DNA of 64,000 nucleotides from assembly GCA_965216025.1 (NCBI GenBank), contig CBDCEX010000012.1, positions 1 to 64,000 of the forward strand. The letters are read 5' to 3'. This document shows positions 17,945-26,809 of this stretch, in pieces; the first letter of the stretch is position 1, and the number at the start of each line of letters is the position of its first letter. Made by a program: the position numbers and the translations under genes. The notes under the pieces are model-generated. The model saw only the letters and a list, made by a program, of their open reading frames with translations. It had not been told where the DNA came from and searched no databases. Origin of the DNA: JADFQT01 sp965216025. GTDB taxonomy: Bacteria; Chloroflexota; Dehalococcoidia; Lucifugimonadales; UBA3495.

Positions 17945-18361
17945 GTAGAGAGTCAGATTCTCCGGTCTAAACCCGGCCGCCCTATCCTGAGGCTGGATAG
18001 CGTCCCTCCCCGCGGGAAAGATTCATCCGGCTGCTCGTCTCCGGGCTGATCGCATCCGGGCTGATTGTATCACGGAGCATAGCCAGAACCTGGTGACGAG
18101 AGCTTACCGCGCGGTTTATCCCTGGCCATCAATCCAAATTCCAGACTCTGTAAAAGCCTGCGTTCTTGGATATCCGGGCATAGCATGATTCCCGGCACGT
18201 CATTCCGGCGCAGGCCGGAATCCGGAGTCATCTATCCATCAACCAGGGGGCGACATCTGGGCTCCGGCGAAAGCCGGAGCGACGGATACACCGCAACAGG
18301 GACCATAGATGCTTTTGACACTAACTCTGTAGGAGGCAGGGCGTCCTTGATACAATTTTGC
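17945..18361. other. Intergenic with two REP-like palindromes
   Basis: No gene is seen. The stretch contains two short palindromes of the REP type (annotated separately) and the left copy of the direct repeat flanking IS66 copy C. Confidence 0.6.
18202..18280. repeat. Pair of REP-like palindromes
   Basis: ATTCCGGC-GCAG-GCCGGAAT at 18202-18221 and GCTCCGGC-GAAA-GCCGGAGC at 18261-18280 are perfect 8-bp stems with 4-base loops, of the common extragenic CCGGC..GCCGG type. Confidence 0.75.
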
Positions 18362-19790
18362 GAAACTGTTCAGATTTGAGGGGAAGCGAGCAACCGGCGG
18401 CATTCCAGGAGGGGATTGAGACCTCTGGCCCGCCAGGTGCCAAAGAGGGATGCCAAGGTCATCTTGCTGTCGGTGCCCTGCCCTGAGCGGGTGCCGCCGC
18501 TGATCTTGCGACTGGTTACCAGATGCCGCAGGCTCCGCTCGGCGGCGTTGTTGTCTGAGGGCACGGCTGGGTCCGACACGAAGACAAACAGTTCCTTGAT
18601 GAACCGTTCCATGCGCCGGCAGAGCTTGGCCTGAACCGCCAGGGGATCTTTAAGGAAAGGCCGCGCCAAGACCATTAGTTTCTCCTCCAGCATTAGCTGG
18701 GTGCGATGGCCTGGCTGGGCTCGGGGAAGGACCGAGGCCTTGGCCTCCGTGTAGACCTGGTGAACCGCCTCGGCCCACTGAGCCAGCCCAGCGTCTTCTG
18801 GGTACAACCCTTTCAGGTCATGGATATCCCGCAGCAGATGAGCCCAGCACCGTTGCTTCAGGCCCGGGTAGTGGTTATAGGCGGCGTAGAAATCACTGAC
18901 CAACACTCCGCTGAAGGAGGAATCCAGCACCTCATCCACCACCCCCTTATCCCGACCCCGACGCAGGAAGTATCGTTCGCTGGGAGTGCTGAAGGTCCAA
19001 ACATAGCCGTTGCTCCCGTCCTGGCGCCAGCCGGTTTCGTCGCCCTGCACCACGGGACTGGCGCGGACTTGCTCGAGCACCTCTCGCACCGCCGTCTCAG
19101 CCTGACGGGCTACTCCATGGACGGCCTGGACGATGGCACCAACACTCAGGTGCAACTGATGGACGGTCTCCAGGTACCATTGGATGATTCTTATGGGCAA
19201 CCGTCCCTCCTCCCGCAGGGTCACCATCAGGCTTACCAGATTGACCCCCAGGCGCTGCTGGCCCAGAACCACCCCCTGCAGGGCCTCTTTGGGCAGCCGG
19301 CGCCGCTGGCATACCGGACAGATGCGGGCTACCAGGGCGTGCTCGGTCACTTCTACCGGAGCCACCGGTAGCTCAATGACTTCCCGAGTTCGCTGTACCC
19401 ATCCGCCGTTCAGGTGAGTCCCGCAGTCGGGACAGACCGCCACGGCATGCTCCACCCGCTGGGTAGGAGTCATGCGCTGGCGGGCGAAGCCATGGCGGCG
19501 CGGCTTTCTGGGCTCCTTTTTCTCCGGCGCTTGCCGGCTGGAGTGCGGCTGATTACCCGGCATCCCCGACGACCCGCGCCGGTTGGGACGGGATTCCAGA
19601 ACCCCAATCCGCCTTTGCAAATCGGCAATGACTGCCCGCTGGCCGGCAATTATCTCCAGCAGAGTTTCGCGACTCGCCGCGTTCAGGTCTAGTTCAGTGT
19701 CCACCTCCCTGGTATGCCACAACTCCCCCGGCCATGCCAGCGTTTTTCCAACGGCTTTGAGCCAATTCAGCTCATCAAGTCTGAACAGTT
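18362..19790 (-). mobile_element. IS66-family element, copy C
   Basis: A complete 1429-bp copy in reverse orientation, flanked by the direct repeat ACAATTTTGC (18352-18361 and 19791-19800). It fixes the element ends: GAAACTGTTC at the transposase 3' side, AACTGTTCAG at the 5' side. It inserted between hpt and the NAD-epimerase. Confidence 0.92.
18370..19770 (-). CDS. IS66-family transposase, copy C
   Basis: Nearly identical to copy B, ending RRLLASPQI, with intact GDETGW, FYAAYNH and NNAAERSLRHLV motifs. By analogy with copies A and B the start is the GTG-equivalent 20 bases inside the element (NWLKAVGKTLAWPGEL), but in this copy the codon there reads CTG (plus-strand CAG at 19768-19770), where A and B have GTG. 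An internal ATG at 19722 gives 450 residues. The changed start might lower expression of this copy. Confidence 0.85.
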   Translation of the reverse strand: MNWLKAVGKTLAWPGELWHTREVDTELDLNAASRETLLEIIAGQRAVIADLQRRIGVLESRPNRRGSSGMPGNQPHSSRQAPEKKEPRKPRRHGFARQRMTPTQRVEHAVAVCPDCGTHLNGGWVQRTREVIELPVAPVEVTEHALVARICPVCQRRRLPKEALQGVVLGQQRLGVNLVSLMVTLREEGRLPIRIIQWYLETVHQLHLSVGAIVQAVHGVARQAETAVREVLEQVRASPVVQGDETGWRQDGSNGYVWTFSTPSERYFLRRGRDKGVVDEVLDSSFSGVLVSDFYAAYNHYPGLKQRCWAHLLRDIHDLKGLYPEDAGLAQWAEAVHQVYTEAKASVLPRAQPGHRTQLMLEEKLMVLARPFLKDPLAVQAKLCRRMERFIKELFVFVSDPAVPSDNNAAERSLRHLVTSRKISGGTRSGQGTDSKMTLASLFGTWRARGLNPLLECRRLLASPQI

Positions 19791-19867
19791 ACAATTTTGC
19801 TAGTGGCGTTGTGCTAAGCCTCCGGGGAGAGTTATCATACGCTCTGAACCTATGTACCGAGGTGGGT

Positions 19868-20812
19868 ATGGTTGAGGCCAAAAAAGTTATAGTAACGGGA
19901 GGAGCCGGATTCATCGGCTCCCATTTAGTCGACCAACTGCTGGCGGAAGGCCATCAGGTCGTAGTGATGGATAACCTGAGCACCGGCAAGCTGAGGAACC
20001 TCAATCCTTCCGCCACCTTTCATCACAGCGACATCACCCACCAATTGGTGAATGACGTTTTTCACCGGGAGCAGCCGGACATCATCTTTCATATGGCTGC
20101 CCAAGTGAGCGTGACCGAGTCTACCAAAGACCCGATCAACGACGCCGCGATCAACGTCACCGGTACCCTCCGGCTCCTGGAGGCTTCCCGCCGCTTCGGA
20201 GTTGAAAAGTTCATCTACTCCTCCACCGGCGGCGCTTTATATAGAGACCCGGAATTTAACCCTTGCCCTGAAACCACGCCCATTCGCCCCATGTCCCCCT
20301 ACGGGTTATCCAAGCATTTAGGTGAGCAATACGTCGAGCTGTACCAGCGTCTCTACCATTTGAACTATTCCATTCTCCGCTACGGGAACGTCTACGGGCC
20401 TCGACAGGACCCTCACGGCGAAGCGGGGGTCATTGCCATTTTCACCCAGGCCATGCTGGAAGGCCGGCAGCCGCGAATTTTCGGCGGCGGCGACCAGGAG
20501 CGGGACTTCGTCTTCGTCGCGGATGTGGTGCAGGCCAACATTCGCGCCATGCAGCAGGGAGACGGTGAAGCCATCAACATCGGGACGGGAGAAAGCACCA
20601 GCGTCAACTACATCTATGAGGCCTTGCAAAGCATCACAGAGTACAGGTGGGAGGCGGAACACCGTCCCCAGCGGCCAGGGGAGATCTACCGAATCAGCTT
20701 GGAATGCAGCAAGGCGGATCGGATATTGGGATGGTCGCCTCAGATTAACCTGGAAGAGGGTCTGCGACAGACTGTTGAGTTCTTCCGCAAGGGAGTCCGG
20801 GCAACAGCCTAA
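19868..20812 (+). CDS. NAD-dependent epimerase (UDP-glucose 4-epimerase-like)
   Basis: A 314-residue extended short-chain dehydrogenase: the NAD-binding VTGGAGFIGSHLVDQL (9-24), VVVMDNLSTGK, HMAAQVSVTESTKDP, SSTGGALY and the catalytic YGLSK. The C-terminal NIGTGESTSVN and RPGEIYRISLECSKADRILGW are the substrate-binding parts of UDP-hexose epimerases. The reaction is probably interconversion of UDP-glucose and UDP-galactose or a related nucleotide sugar used for envelope polysaccharide. The ATG at 19868 follows GAGGTGGGT. The promoter region was replaced by IS66 copy C, whose end lies only 77 bases upstream. Confidence 0.9.
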   Translation: MVEAKKVIVTGGAGFIGSHLVDQLLAEGHQVVVMDNLSTGKLRNLNPSATFHHSDITHQLVNDVFHREQPDIIFHMAAQVSVTESTKDPINDAAINVTGTLRLLEASRRFGVEKFIYSSTGGALYRDPEFNPCPETTPIRPMSPYGLSKHLGEQYVELYQRLYHLNYSILRYGNVYGPRQDPHGEAGVIAIFTQAMLEGRQPRIFGGGDQERDFVFVADVVQANIRAMQQGDGEAINIGTGESTSVNYIYEALQSITEYRWEAEHRPQRPGEIYRISLECSKADRILGWSPQINLEEGLRQTVEFFRKGVRATA

Positions 20813-21014
20813 CCGACGCCGAATCGGCTCGGTAAGGGCTTACCCGGAAGGGCTTATCCTGCGAAGGTCCCACTTCACCATCGGCTTATCCTAGCCAGCC
20901 GCTAATTTTTAAGCTATCATCATTTGCCGAACCCATCAGAAGTTTAAGGGCGCCCAAAAGTTTAACGACCAATGAGTGCGGCGCACTTTTAGCCCACGGG
21001 AGGGAATGCCTTAC

Positions 21015-21935
21015 ATGAAAGCGGAGTACGATGTTATCATCCTGGGCGCGGGCGCAGCCGGTCTGTCCGCCGGTCTGTATACCACCCGAGCGATGATGAA
21101 GACCCTGATTCTGGAATCCCTGGGCGCCGGTGGCCAGCTCTTGATTACCGACGAGATTGAGAATTACCCCGGGTTTCCCAAGGGCGTCAAGGGCCAGGAA
21201 TTGTCCCAGATGATGGAGGAGCAAACCACCCGTTTCGGCGCCGAGATCGAATACGAAGAAGCAGAATCGGTGGACCACCTGGACCAGCCGGTCAAGGTGG
21301 TCCGAACCTACGACAAGGAATACACCGCCAGCCGGTTGATCATCGCCACCGGCGGCAGCCATAACAAGCTGGGTGTAACCGGAGAGGACGAATTCGCCGG
21401 GCGGGGCGTCTCCTACTGCGCCGTATGCGACGGCAATTTCTTCCGGGGTCAGGACGTTGTGGTCGTGGGTGGGGGCGACGCCGCCATGGACGAAAGCTAC
21501 TATTTAAGCGGCATCGTCAACTCGGTGACCATAATACATCGCCGCGACGAGTTGCGAGCCGCCAAAATCCTGCAAGAGCGGGCTTTTGCCAGCCCCAAAT
21601 TCAAGTGGCTCTGGAGCCACGTGGTAGAGGAGTTTACCGGCAACGAGATCCTGGAATCGGCCCGGGTCAAGGACCTGAAATCCGGCCAGGTATACGAGTA
21701 CCCGACCGCGGCGGCGTTCATCTACGTGGGGTTCCACCCGAACACGGAGTACCTCCGGGGAATACTGGACATGGATGCGGCCGGGCACATTTACGGAGAC
21801 CAGCACATGCGAACCAATCAGCCGGGGGTTTACATTTGCGGTGACGCCCGCGCCGAATCCACCCGCCAGCTGGGAGCGGCAGTGGGCGACGGAATAACCG
21901 CCGCCTTGGCGGCCTACCACGACCATTCGGCCTGA
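21015..21935 (+). CDS. trxB: Thioredoxin reductase
   Basis: A 306-residue NADPH-dependent flavoprotein that reduces thioredoxin. The FAD motif ILGAGAAGLSAGLY is at 9-22, the redox disulphide SYCAVCDG has Cys135 and Cys138, the NADPH motif VVGGGDAAMDE is about 149-160, and the C-terminal FAD motif YICGDARAESTRQLGAAVGDG is present. I chose ATG 21015 because GGGAGGG ends ten bases before it; ATG 21006 would be too close. Single gene, followed by a good terminator at 21977. A thioredoxin system would be relevant if the DUF3179 protein is a redox protein. Confidence 0.95.
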   Translation: MKAEYDVIILGAGAAGLSAGLYTTRAMMKTLILESLGAGGQLLITDEIENYPGFPKGVKGQELSQMMEEQTTRFGAEIEYEEAESVDHLDQPVKVVRTYDKEYTASRLIIATGGSHNKLGVTGEDEFAGRGVSYCAVCDGNFFRGQDVVVVGGGDAAMDESYYLSGIVNSVTIIHRRDELRAAKILQERAFASPKFKWLWSHVVEEFTGNEILESARVKDLKSGQVYEYPTAAAFIYVGFHPNTEYLRGILDMDAAGHIYGDQHMRTNQPGVYICGDARAESTRQLGAAVGDGITAALAAYHDHSA

Positions 21936-21976
21936 CCACCGGCATTTATTCCCAAGAACCAGGGCGAAACCAACCG

Positions 21977-21996
21977 GGGCGAGGAAATCCTCGCCC
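21977..21996 (+). terminator. Rho-independent-like terminator after trxB
   Basis: GGGCGAGGA (21977-21985) pairs perfectly with TCCTCGCCC (21988-21996), followed by TTTCCTTTG. It can serve trxB and, in reverse, the convergent permease gene. Confidence 0.75.
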
Positions 21997-22051
21997 TTTC
22001 CTTTGTCCCATCCCGTCGAATAACCTGCCCCCAATTAGAAGGGCAGGCTTT

Positions 22052-22798
22052 TCACAGCCTGGTTACCTCCCGGGCCAGCAGCATCAGACCGCCGGCAATT
22101 ATCACCGCGATCGCGGCATACCGGAACACGCCTTCGTTAATGCGGTTGACGATCAAGTTGGCCAAGCCCAACCCGGCCAGCAGCCCCGGCACCAACAGTC
22201 CAGCGTTGGCCAGCGTATCCAGGTCCACCAAGCCAACGACGAAATAGAGTACGAAGGCCAGCACATAGTTGGAAAGAAAGAAAAACGCTAAAGAAGCCCG
22301 CATCACCGGCGGTGGCCACCCTTGCGCCATTACATAAATGGCCGCCAGCGGGCCCCCAATGCTCAGCGAGGTGATGGCAAGGGAAGCTAGGAAGCCAAAA
22401 ATCGGGCCGGCCAATCGATGCCGGGCCAGGGGGATTTGCACCTTGAACAAGACCATGATCCCCAGCGAGAGAATTACACCGCCAATGACCATGCGTAAAA
22501 CAGCGGGGTCGGCGGACTTCAGGAACACCACCCCCAGGGGTACTGCAAGCAGGCCTCCAATAGCCATCCCCGCCACCAGCCGAAAGCTGACATGCTGCCT
22601 CACCCGAAACAACACGAAGACCAGCAAGATGACAATGAGGATATTGGCAATGACCACCACCGATTGAGGGGCGAGAAACAGTAGCAGCACCGGAGCCGCC
22701 ACCAATGCAAACCCAAAGCTGACCGTACCCATGATGGTGGCCCCCAGGAAAACCGCCACCAGGGCTATCACTAGCTCCCAACCGCCAAGCAAAAGCAA
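22052..22798 (-). CDS. TauE/SafE-family permease
   Basis: A 248-residue, 7-8 helix membrane protein with the family's duplicated pattern: an N-terminal FLGATIMGTVSFGFALVAAPVL (the G.GFG..L..P motif) and a second half SIGGPLAAIYVMAQGWPPPVMRASLAFFF. TauE/SafE (formerly DUF81) proteins are thought to export sulphite, sulphoacetate or other organosulphur anions; the substrate here is unknown. Length is normal. It converges with trxB and runs in the same direction as the methyltransferase gene upstream, 85 bases apart. Confidence 0.9.
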   Translation of the reverse strand: MLLLGGWELVIALVAVFLGATIMGTVSFGFALVAAPVLLLFLAPQSVVVIANILIVILLVFVLFRVRQHVSFRLVAGMAIGGLLAVPLGVVFLKSADPAVLRMVIGGVILSLGIMVLFKVQIPLARHRLAGPIFGFLASLAITSLSIGGPLAAIYVMAQGWPPPVMRASLAFFFLSNYVLAFVLYFVVGLVDLDTLANAGLLVPGLLAGLGLANLIVNRINEGVFRYAAIAVIIAGGLMLLAREVTRL

Positions 22799-22883
22799 TC
22801 TCCCGGGTTAAGAATCTGTCTCAAAACGATCCATGGCTTGCTAATGGAGCCCTTCAGCCCGGGGTGACCTTTCGAGATAGTTT

Positions 22884-23786
22884 TTAAGGCTGGACCGCGC
22901 TGGGGGAAGAAACCGGCTTCCAAAAATCCAGGAGATACTCAAAGGTGGTGCCCATGGTGATGTAGTTGGAGGGCCAGCCGAAGATGCCGACGCGGTTAAC
23001 GATGTTGGTGCGGTCCCAAATAATGATGTTGCGGAGTTCGTAACCAACCTGCCGCAGGGCTTCCACCACCGCGATATGAAGGGTTACCCGCTGGTTCTCC
23101 CACCACATGTCCGGCACGTCGATTACGCAGTGTCCCTTCTCTTTAAGCAGGGGCAGCAGTCCTCGGAATATCTGCCCCATCTCCCGCTGGTATCCCTCCA
23201 GGTCCAGCGTGCCCAGGTCTCTCTGGTCTTGGCTGTACTGCTCGACCTTGAGGTACTGGTCGTTGGCGCGCAGGTTGCCGCGCCGGCTCTTGTTCAGCCT
23301 GGGGCGATTCAGCAAATTCGCGTAGGGTGGCGAGGTCACTATCAGGCTTACCGTGGCTGGCTCCAGGTATTCCGGAATGGATCTGGCATCGTCGCAGCAG
23401 GCGATTTGATCGGTGTTTAGTCCCAAATGGGGGCTAGCTAATCGGTCGTCGCTCAGCTCCACGTATTCCGGCTTTAGGTCAAAACCAACAGCGTTGCGGT
23501 TCAAGTCCTGGGCCGCAACTAGAGTGGTACCACTGCCCAGGAAGGGGTCCAGCGCCAGCTCGCCTTCGTGGGTGAACAGGGAAATACATTTTTTTGCCAG
23601 GGCGATGGGATAGGTCGCTGGATGTAGTTTTTTGTCTCTGATGTCCCTGGACTCATAGTAAAACTGCCATACGCCTATTTGCGACTTCATCCATTCTTTC
23701 GCCGTGATGCAGCTAAGATGATTTTCCGGGCAGTCGCACAGGCGGGCATTCTTGACCTCTAGCCTGGTGCCGGTACTGACGATCAT
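22884..23786 (-). CDS. Orphan DNA methyltransferase (N4/N6, SPPY type)
   Basis: A 300-residue SAM-dependent DNA methyltransferase. The SAM-binding motif I is ALDPFLGSGTTLVAA and the catalytic motif IV is LIVTSPPYANLL; the SPPY form is commonest in N4-cytosine enzymes. An N-terminal region with LCDCPENHLS and PATYPIALAKKCI precedes motif I. No restriction gene is adjacent, so it is an orphan. A distant relative with the same layout lies at 58846. The start at 23786 (MIVSTGTRLEV) follows GGGGAGG closely; an alternative is four codons upstream. Confidence 0.85.
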   Translation of the reverse strand: MIVSTGTRLEVKNARLCDCPENHLSCITAKEWMKSQIGVWQFYYESRDIRDKKLHPATYPIALAKKCISLFTHEGELALDPFLGSGTTLVAAQDLNRNAVGFDLKPEYVELSDDRLASPHLGLNTDQIACCDDARSIPEYLEPATVSLIVTSPPYANLLNRPRLNKSRRGNLRANDQYLKVEQYSQDQRDLGTLDLEGYQREMGQIFRGLLPLLKEKGHCVIDVPDMWWENQRVTLHIAVVEALRQVGYELRNIIIWDRTNIVNRVGIFGWPSNYITMGTTFEYLLDFWKPVSSPSAVQP

Positions 23787-23925
23787 CAGCCTCCCCAATC
23801 CGCCAAACCAACCACTAGGGCGGGATAGCGGCCCCCAAATTTCCGCCTAATAATACCTTGTTGAAACCCCTGGTCCAAGCCCCATCATGGTCTTTAATTT
23901 GTCTTCGTTTTCATTGGGAGTGAAG

Positions 23926-23962
23926 CGAAGCAATCTCACCTGATCCTCTTGAGATTGCTTCG
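23926..23962. repeat. 13-bp perfect inverted repeat
   Basis: CGAAGCAATCTCA (23926-23938) and TGAGATTGCTTCG (23950-23962), followed by a CGGGCCTGCGGCCCTCG palindrome and CAATGACAATTAAA. This looks like a dispersed extragenic repeat between divergent parts of the minus-strand genes; it might also end transcription of the AcoX-like gene. Confidence 0.7.
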
Positions 23963-24052
23963 GGCCTGCGGCCCTCGCAATGACAATTAAAACCCCCTCC
24001 AAGCCCCACGCGCCAAAGAGATGAGCGCAGTTTTCCCGTCTTACTCCCAATA

Positions 24053-25087
24053 CTACCCTAGACGGAACAGCCCCAGTTGGGCGGCCTCTTTTAGCGCTGC
24101 ATCAACCGAGACCACCGGCGGCCCGTTGCGCTGCAGCTCCACCTCGACCAGCTGCTCCGGGCTCACCGAAAACGCTCGCTCGCCGTCCAGAGCCACCGTG
24201 GCAAAACGCCGCTCCACGGCTATTCTTTCCCCCAGGGGAAGCCGCTGCCAGAGCGGGATGGGCACCTCCTGGACCACGCCGGGCGCTATGGCGGCCAGCA
24301 CGGTAACCGGCTCCGAGCCGGAGGCGTCGGGCTGCCCATTGCCAGGCTGTCCGGTGCCAGGCGACGAATCTAGGACATAGTGAAGACCGCCATCCTCCGC
24401 CAGGGTTACCGGCTGTAAAGCGGCCCCTACAGCAGCCAGTCCAATGCTAGTGGGCTCGGCCCGGGTCAGAAACACCTCGTACAGGGTGCCCAGGTCCCAG
24501 ATCGCCCGGGCGGCTACAAAACGCTCTTGAGAGAATGCCACGTCAATCAAGGCCATCTCCCGGTACCGACCGTCGATATAAACGTTCAGGGTCTTGCTAA
24601 CGCTGGAAATCCGGCTCAGGTCTAGTTTGCCCTGAGCGACCAGACCCGCGGCCAGACCGGCCAGGGTCCCCTCGACCATGGTGGGAAACACGTTGTTGGT
24701 TCCGGTGGATATGGCAACTATAGGAATTTGACCCGAACCCGTGGCCGCCGCACGATTCGTGCCGTCGCCTCCCAGGGTAACCAGACAGTCCACGCCCATT
24801 TCCCGCATCATGGTCGCGGCGCGGACGGTGTCACCCTCTTCGTGGTAGATCTGCATGTCCAGCAGTTCCAACTCCAGGGAGACCTGGGCATCCTCGTGGC
24901 TGCGGCGGCACAGGTTGGAGGCGTCGGGCATGCCCACCACTCGCTCAATCCCCACAGCTTGAAGACCCACCAACACCCGCCGCAGAGTGTTCACCTTCTC
25001 CCAGTCGGGAACCACCCGGCCTTGGGCCACCAGCCGTCGGATGTCCTTGCTGGCCGCGGGATTGGCTATTATGCCGACTAGCGCCAA
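24053..25087 (-). CDS. AcoX-like NAD-kinase-family protein (COG3199)
   Basis: The 344-residue protein has the NAD-kinase/diacylglycerol-kinase superfamily motif VTLGGDGTNRAAA (about 107-119) and STGTNNVFPTMVEGTLAG, the N..NNxFP form found in AcoX and other COG3199 proteins. The N-terminal VGIIANPAASKDIRRLVAQG is also typical. AcoX genes often lie next to acetoin dehydrogenase genes, but none are nearby, and the true substrate of these proteins is not established. The C-terminal 150 residues are beta-rich, as in the second domain of NAD kinases. Length is normal; ATG at 25087. Confidence 0.85.
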   Translation of the reverse strand: MALVGIIANPAASKDIRRLVAQGRVVPDWEKVNTLRRVLVGLQAVGIERVVGMPDASNLCRRSHEDAQVSLELELLDMQIYHEEGDTVRAATMMREMGVDCLVTLGGDGTNRAAATGSGQIPIVAISTGTNNVFPTMVEGTLAGLAAGLVAQGKLDLSRISSVSKTLNVYIDGRYREMALIDVAFSQERFVAARAIWDLGTLYEVFLTRAEPTSIGLAAVGAALQPVTLAEDGGLHYVLDSSPGTGQPGNGQPDASGSEPVTVLAAIAPGVVQEVPIPLWQRLPLGERIAVERRFATVALDGERAFSVSPEQLVEVELQRNGPPVVSVDAALKEAAQLGLFRLG

Positions 25088-25137
25088 ATTTCTTATTTAC
25101 CTATCGGGTCAGGCTGCCCCATCGTCCTTCTGAACTT

Positions 25138-25182
25138 CCGGCCTGAGCCATACCGGCCTGAGCCATACCGGCCTGAGCTATA
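25138..25182. repeat. Three tandem 15-bp repeats
   Basis: CCGGCCTGAGCCATA is present three times without gap (25138-25152, 25153-25167, 25168-25182, the last with a one-base change) in the space between the divergent AcoX-like and amidase genes. It may be a length-variable region. Confidence 0.85.
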
Positions 25183-25335
25183 ATGGGGGCGATTGTAGGC
25201 AAGGGTCAAATTAGTGTCAATCGACACAGCCCGCTCCGGCCGGCCCGAGCGTCACCCGGCAGCAAAATAGTTAGCAGCATCCAGTTAGCACCCCAGACAC
25301 CATAGCCAGACACCATAGCCAGAAGGAGGGCCCGT

Positions 25336-26751
25336 ATGGAGTCCGACCTAAGCTTTGCTCCAGCCACCGAACTCCGCCAGAAAATTGCCGCCAAAGAGGT
25401 GTCCATCGTCGAGCTGACTGAGCTCTTTTACCGGAGGATCGAGCAACTGAACCCGCAATTGAACGCCTATCTGGCCCTCTGTCCAGACCAGGCCCTGGCC
25501 GCGGCCAAACAGGCCCAGGACGCGGTGCAAAGGGGGGACAACTTGGGCCCGCTCCACGGCATACCCATCTCCATTAAAGACCTGGAGGTAACCCAGGGGA
25601 TTCCCACCACCATGGGATCGACCATTTTCCAGGATCGGGTTCCGGAGGTGGACTCGGTGGTCGTAGAGCGGGTGAGACGAGCCGGCGCCATTATCCTGGG
25701 AAAGACCAACACGCCGGAATTCGGCCAGTCCGGTACCACGGAAAACCGGCTTGGCGACGCCTGCCGCAATCCGTGGAACACCGCACGCACCGCCGGGGGT
25801 TCCAGCGGAGGCGCGGCGGCGGCACTGGCTTCGGGGCTATGCACCCTGGCCACCGGCAGCGACGGCGGCGGCTCCATTCGCATTCCCGCCAGCTTCACCG
25901 GAGTTTTCGGGATTAAGCCGTCGCAAGGCCGGGTTCCCCGTTACGGCGGCTACGGACAGCCCTCCGCCAACCACTTTTCCCAATCGGGGCCGATGTCCCG
26001 CACTGTAGCCGACACCGCCCTGCTGCTGCAAGTGCTGGCCGGCGTGGACCCCAGAGACCCCACCTCCATGCGGGAAACACCCCCCAATTTTTCCACCGGG
26101 CTGAACCAAGGGGTGGCCGGCCTGCGGATGGCCTGGAGCCCGGACCTGGGATACGCCGGAGTGGATCCTGAAGTAGTCAGCATAACCGAAAAGGCGGCCC
26201 AGGTGTTCACGGAGCTGGGAGCCAATGTTGACGAAGCCAGCTTGACCCTGGAGGATCCCTTCCCAGCGTTCTTTGACATTTTTAGCACCGCAACCTACAC
26301 CTCCTATGGCCACCTGCTGGAGGAACATAGACCGGATTTCACCGATTACGTCGGGCTGACGCTGCAGCATGCGGCTTCCCTTTCCGCAGCCGATCTGTCC
26401 CGAGCCCTGTGGCAGGTGGATCAGCTGCGCCGCCAGATGGAGATCTTTTTCGACGATTACGACTTGTTGCTGACGCCCACCATGGCCGTTCCGGCTTTCC
26501 CCATTGGACAACCTCCCAAGGTCATCGGCGGGAAGGAGGTCAACCCCTTCTGGGGATACCTGCCCTTCACTTTTCCCATCAACATGAGCCGTCAGACCGC
26601 CGCCAGCGTGCCCGGCGGGTTCTCCGCCGATGGTATGCCCGTTGGGTTGCACATCATAGGCCCTTGGGGCGCCGAGGCGTTGGTGTTGCGGGCTTCGGCC
26701 GCCTTCGAGGAGGCCCGACCCTGGACTCAGCAGCGGCCGTCAGTTTCCTAA
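25336..26751 (+). CDS. Amidase (amidase signature family)
   Basis: A 471-residue amidase with the complete Ser-cisSer-Lys triad: Lys81 in HGIPISIKDLEV, Ser156 in RTAGGSSGGAAAALASG, and the nucleophile Ser180 in GSDGGGSIRIPAS. Family members hydrolyse amides of many kinds (aryl and aliphatic amides, nitrile-derived amides, or Glu-tRNA amidotransferase A). There is no gatB/gatC here and the C-terminus GMPVGLHIIGPWGAEALVL is of the catabolic type, so a free-standing catabolic amidase is likely. ATG 25336 follows AGGAGG (25323-25328). The IS1182 copy begins 58 bases after the stop. Confidence 0.93.
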   Translation: MESDLSFAPATELRQKIAAKEVSIVELTELFYRRIEQLNPQLNAYLALCPDQALAAAKQAQDAVQRGDNLGPLHGIPISIKDLEVTQGIPTTMGSTIFQDRVPEVDSVVVERVRRAGAIILGKTNTPEFGQSGTTENRLGDACRNPWNTARTAGGSSGGAAAALASGLCTLATGSDGGGSIRIPASFTGVFGIKPSQGRVPRYGGYGQPSANHFSQSGPMSRTVADTALLLQVLAGVDPRDPTSMRETPPNFSTGLNQGVAGLRMAWSPDLGYAGVDPEVVSITEKAAQVFTELGANVDEASLTLEDPFPAFFDIFSTATYTSYGHLLEEHRPDFTDYVGLTLQHAASLSAADLSRALWQVDQLRRQMEIFFDDYDLLLTPTMAVPAFPIGQPPKVIGGKEVNPFWGYLPFTFPINMSRQTAASVPGGFSADGMPVGLHIIGPWGAEALVLRASAAFEEARPWTQQRPSVS

Positions 26752-26809
26752 ACCAAAATCCCGGTTTCCTAATAAAATCGAACCCCGCCGTGGTTGGTAG
26801 GGTGTCCAT

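Noticed and set aside
25138..25182. Short repeats as a CRISPR array
   Set aside because: Units are contiguous 15-mers without spacers and no cas genes are present.
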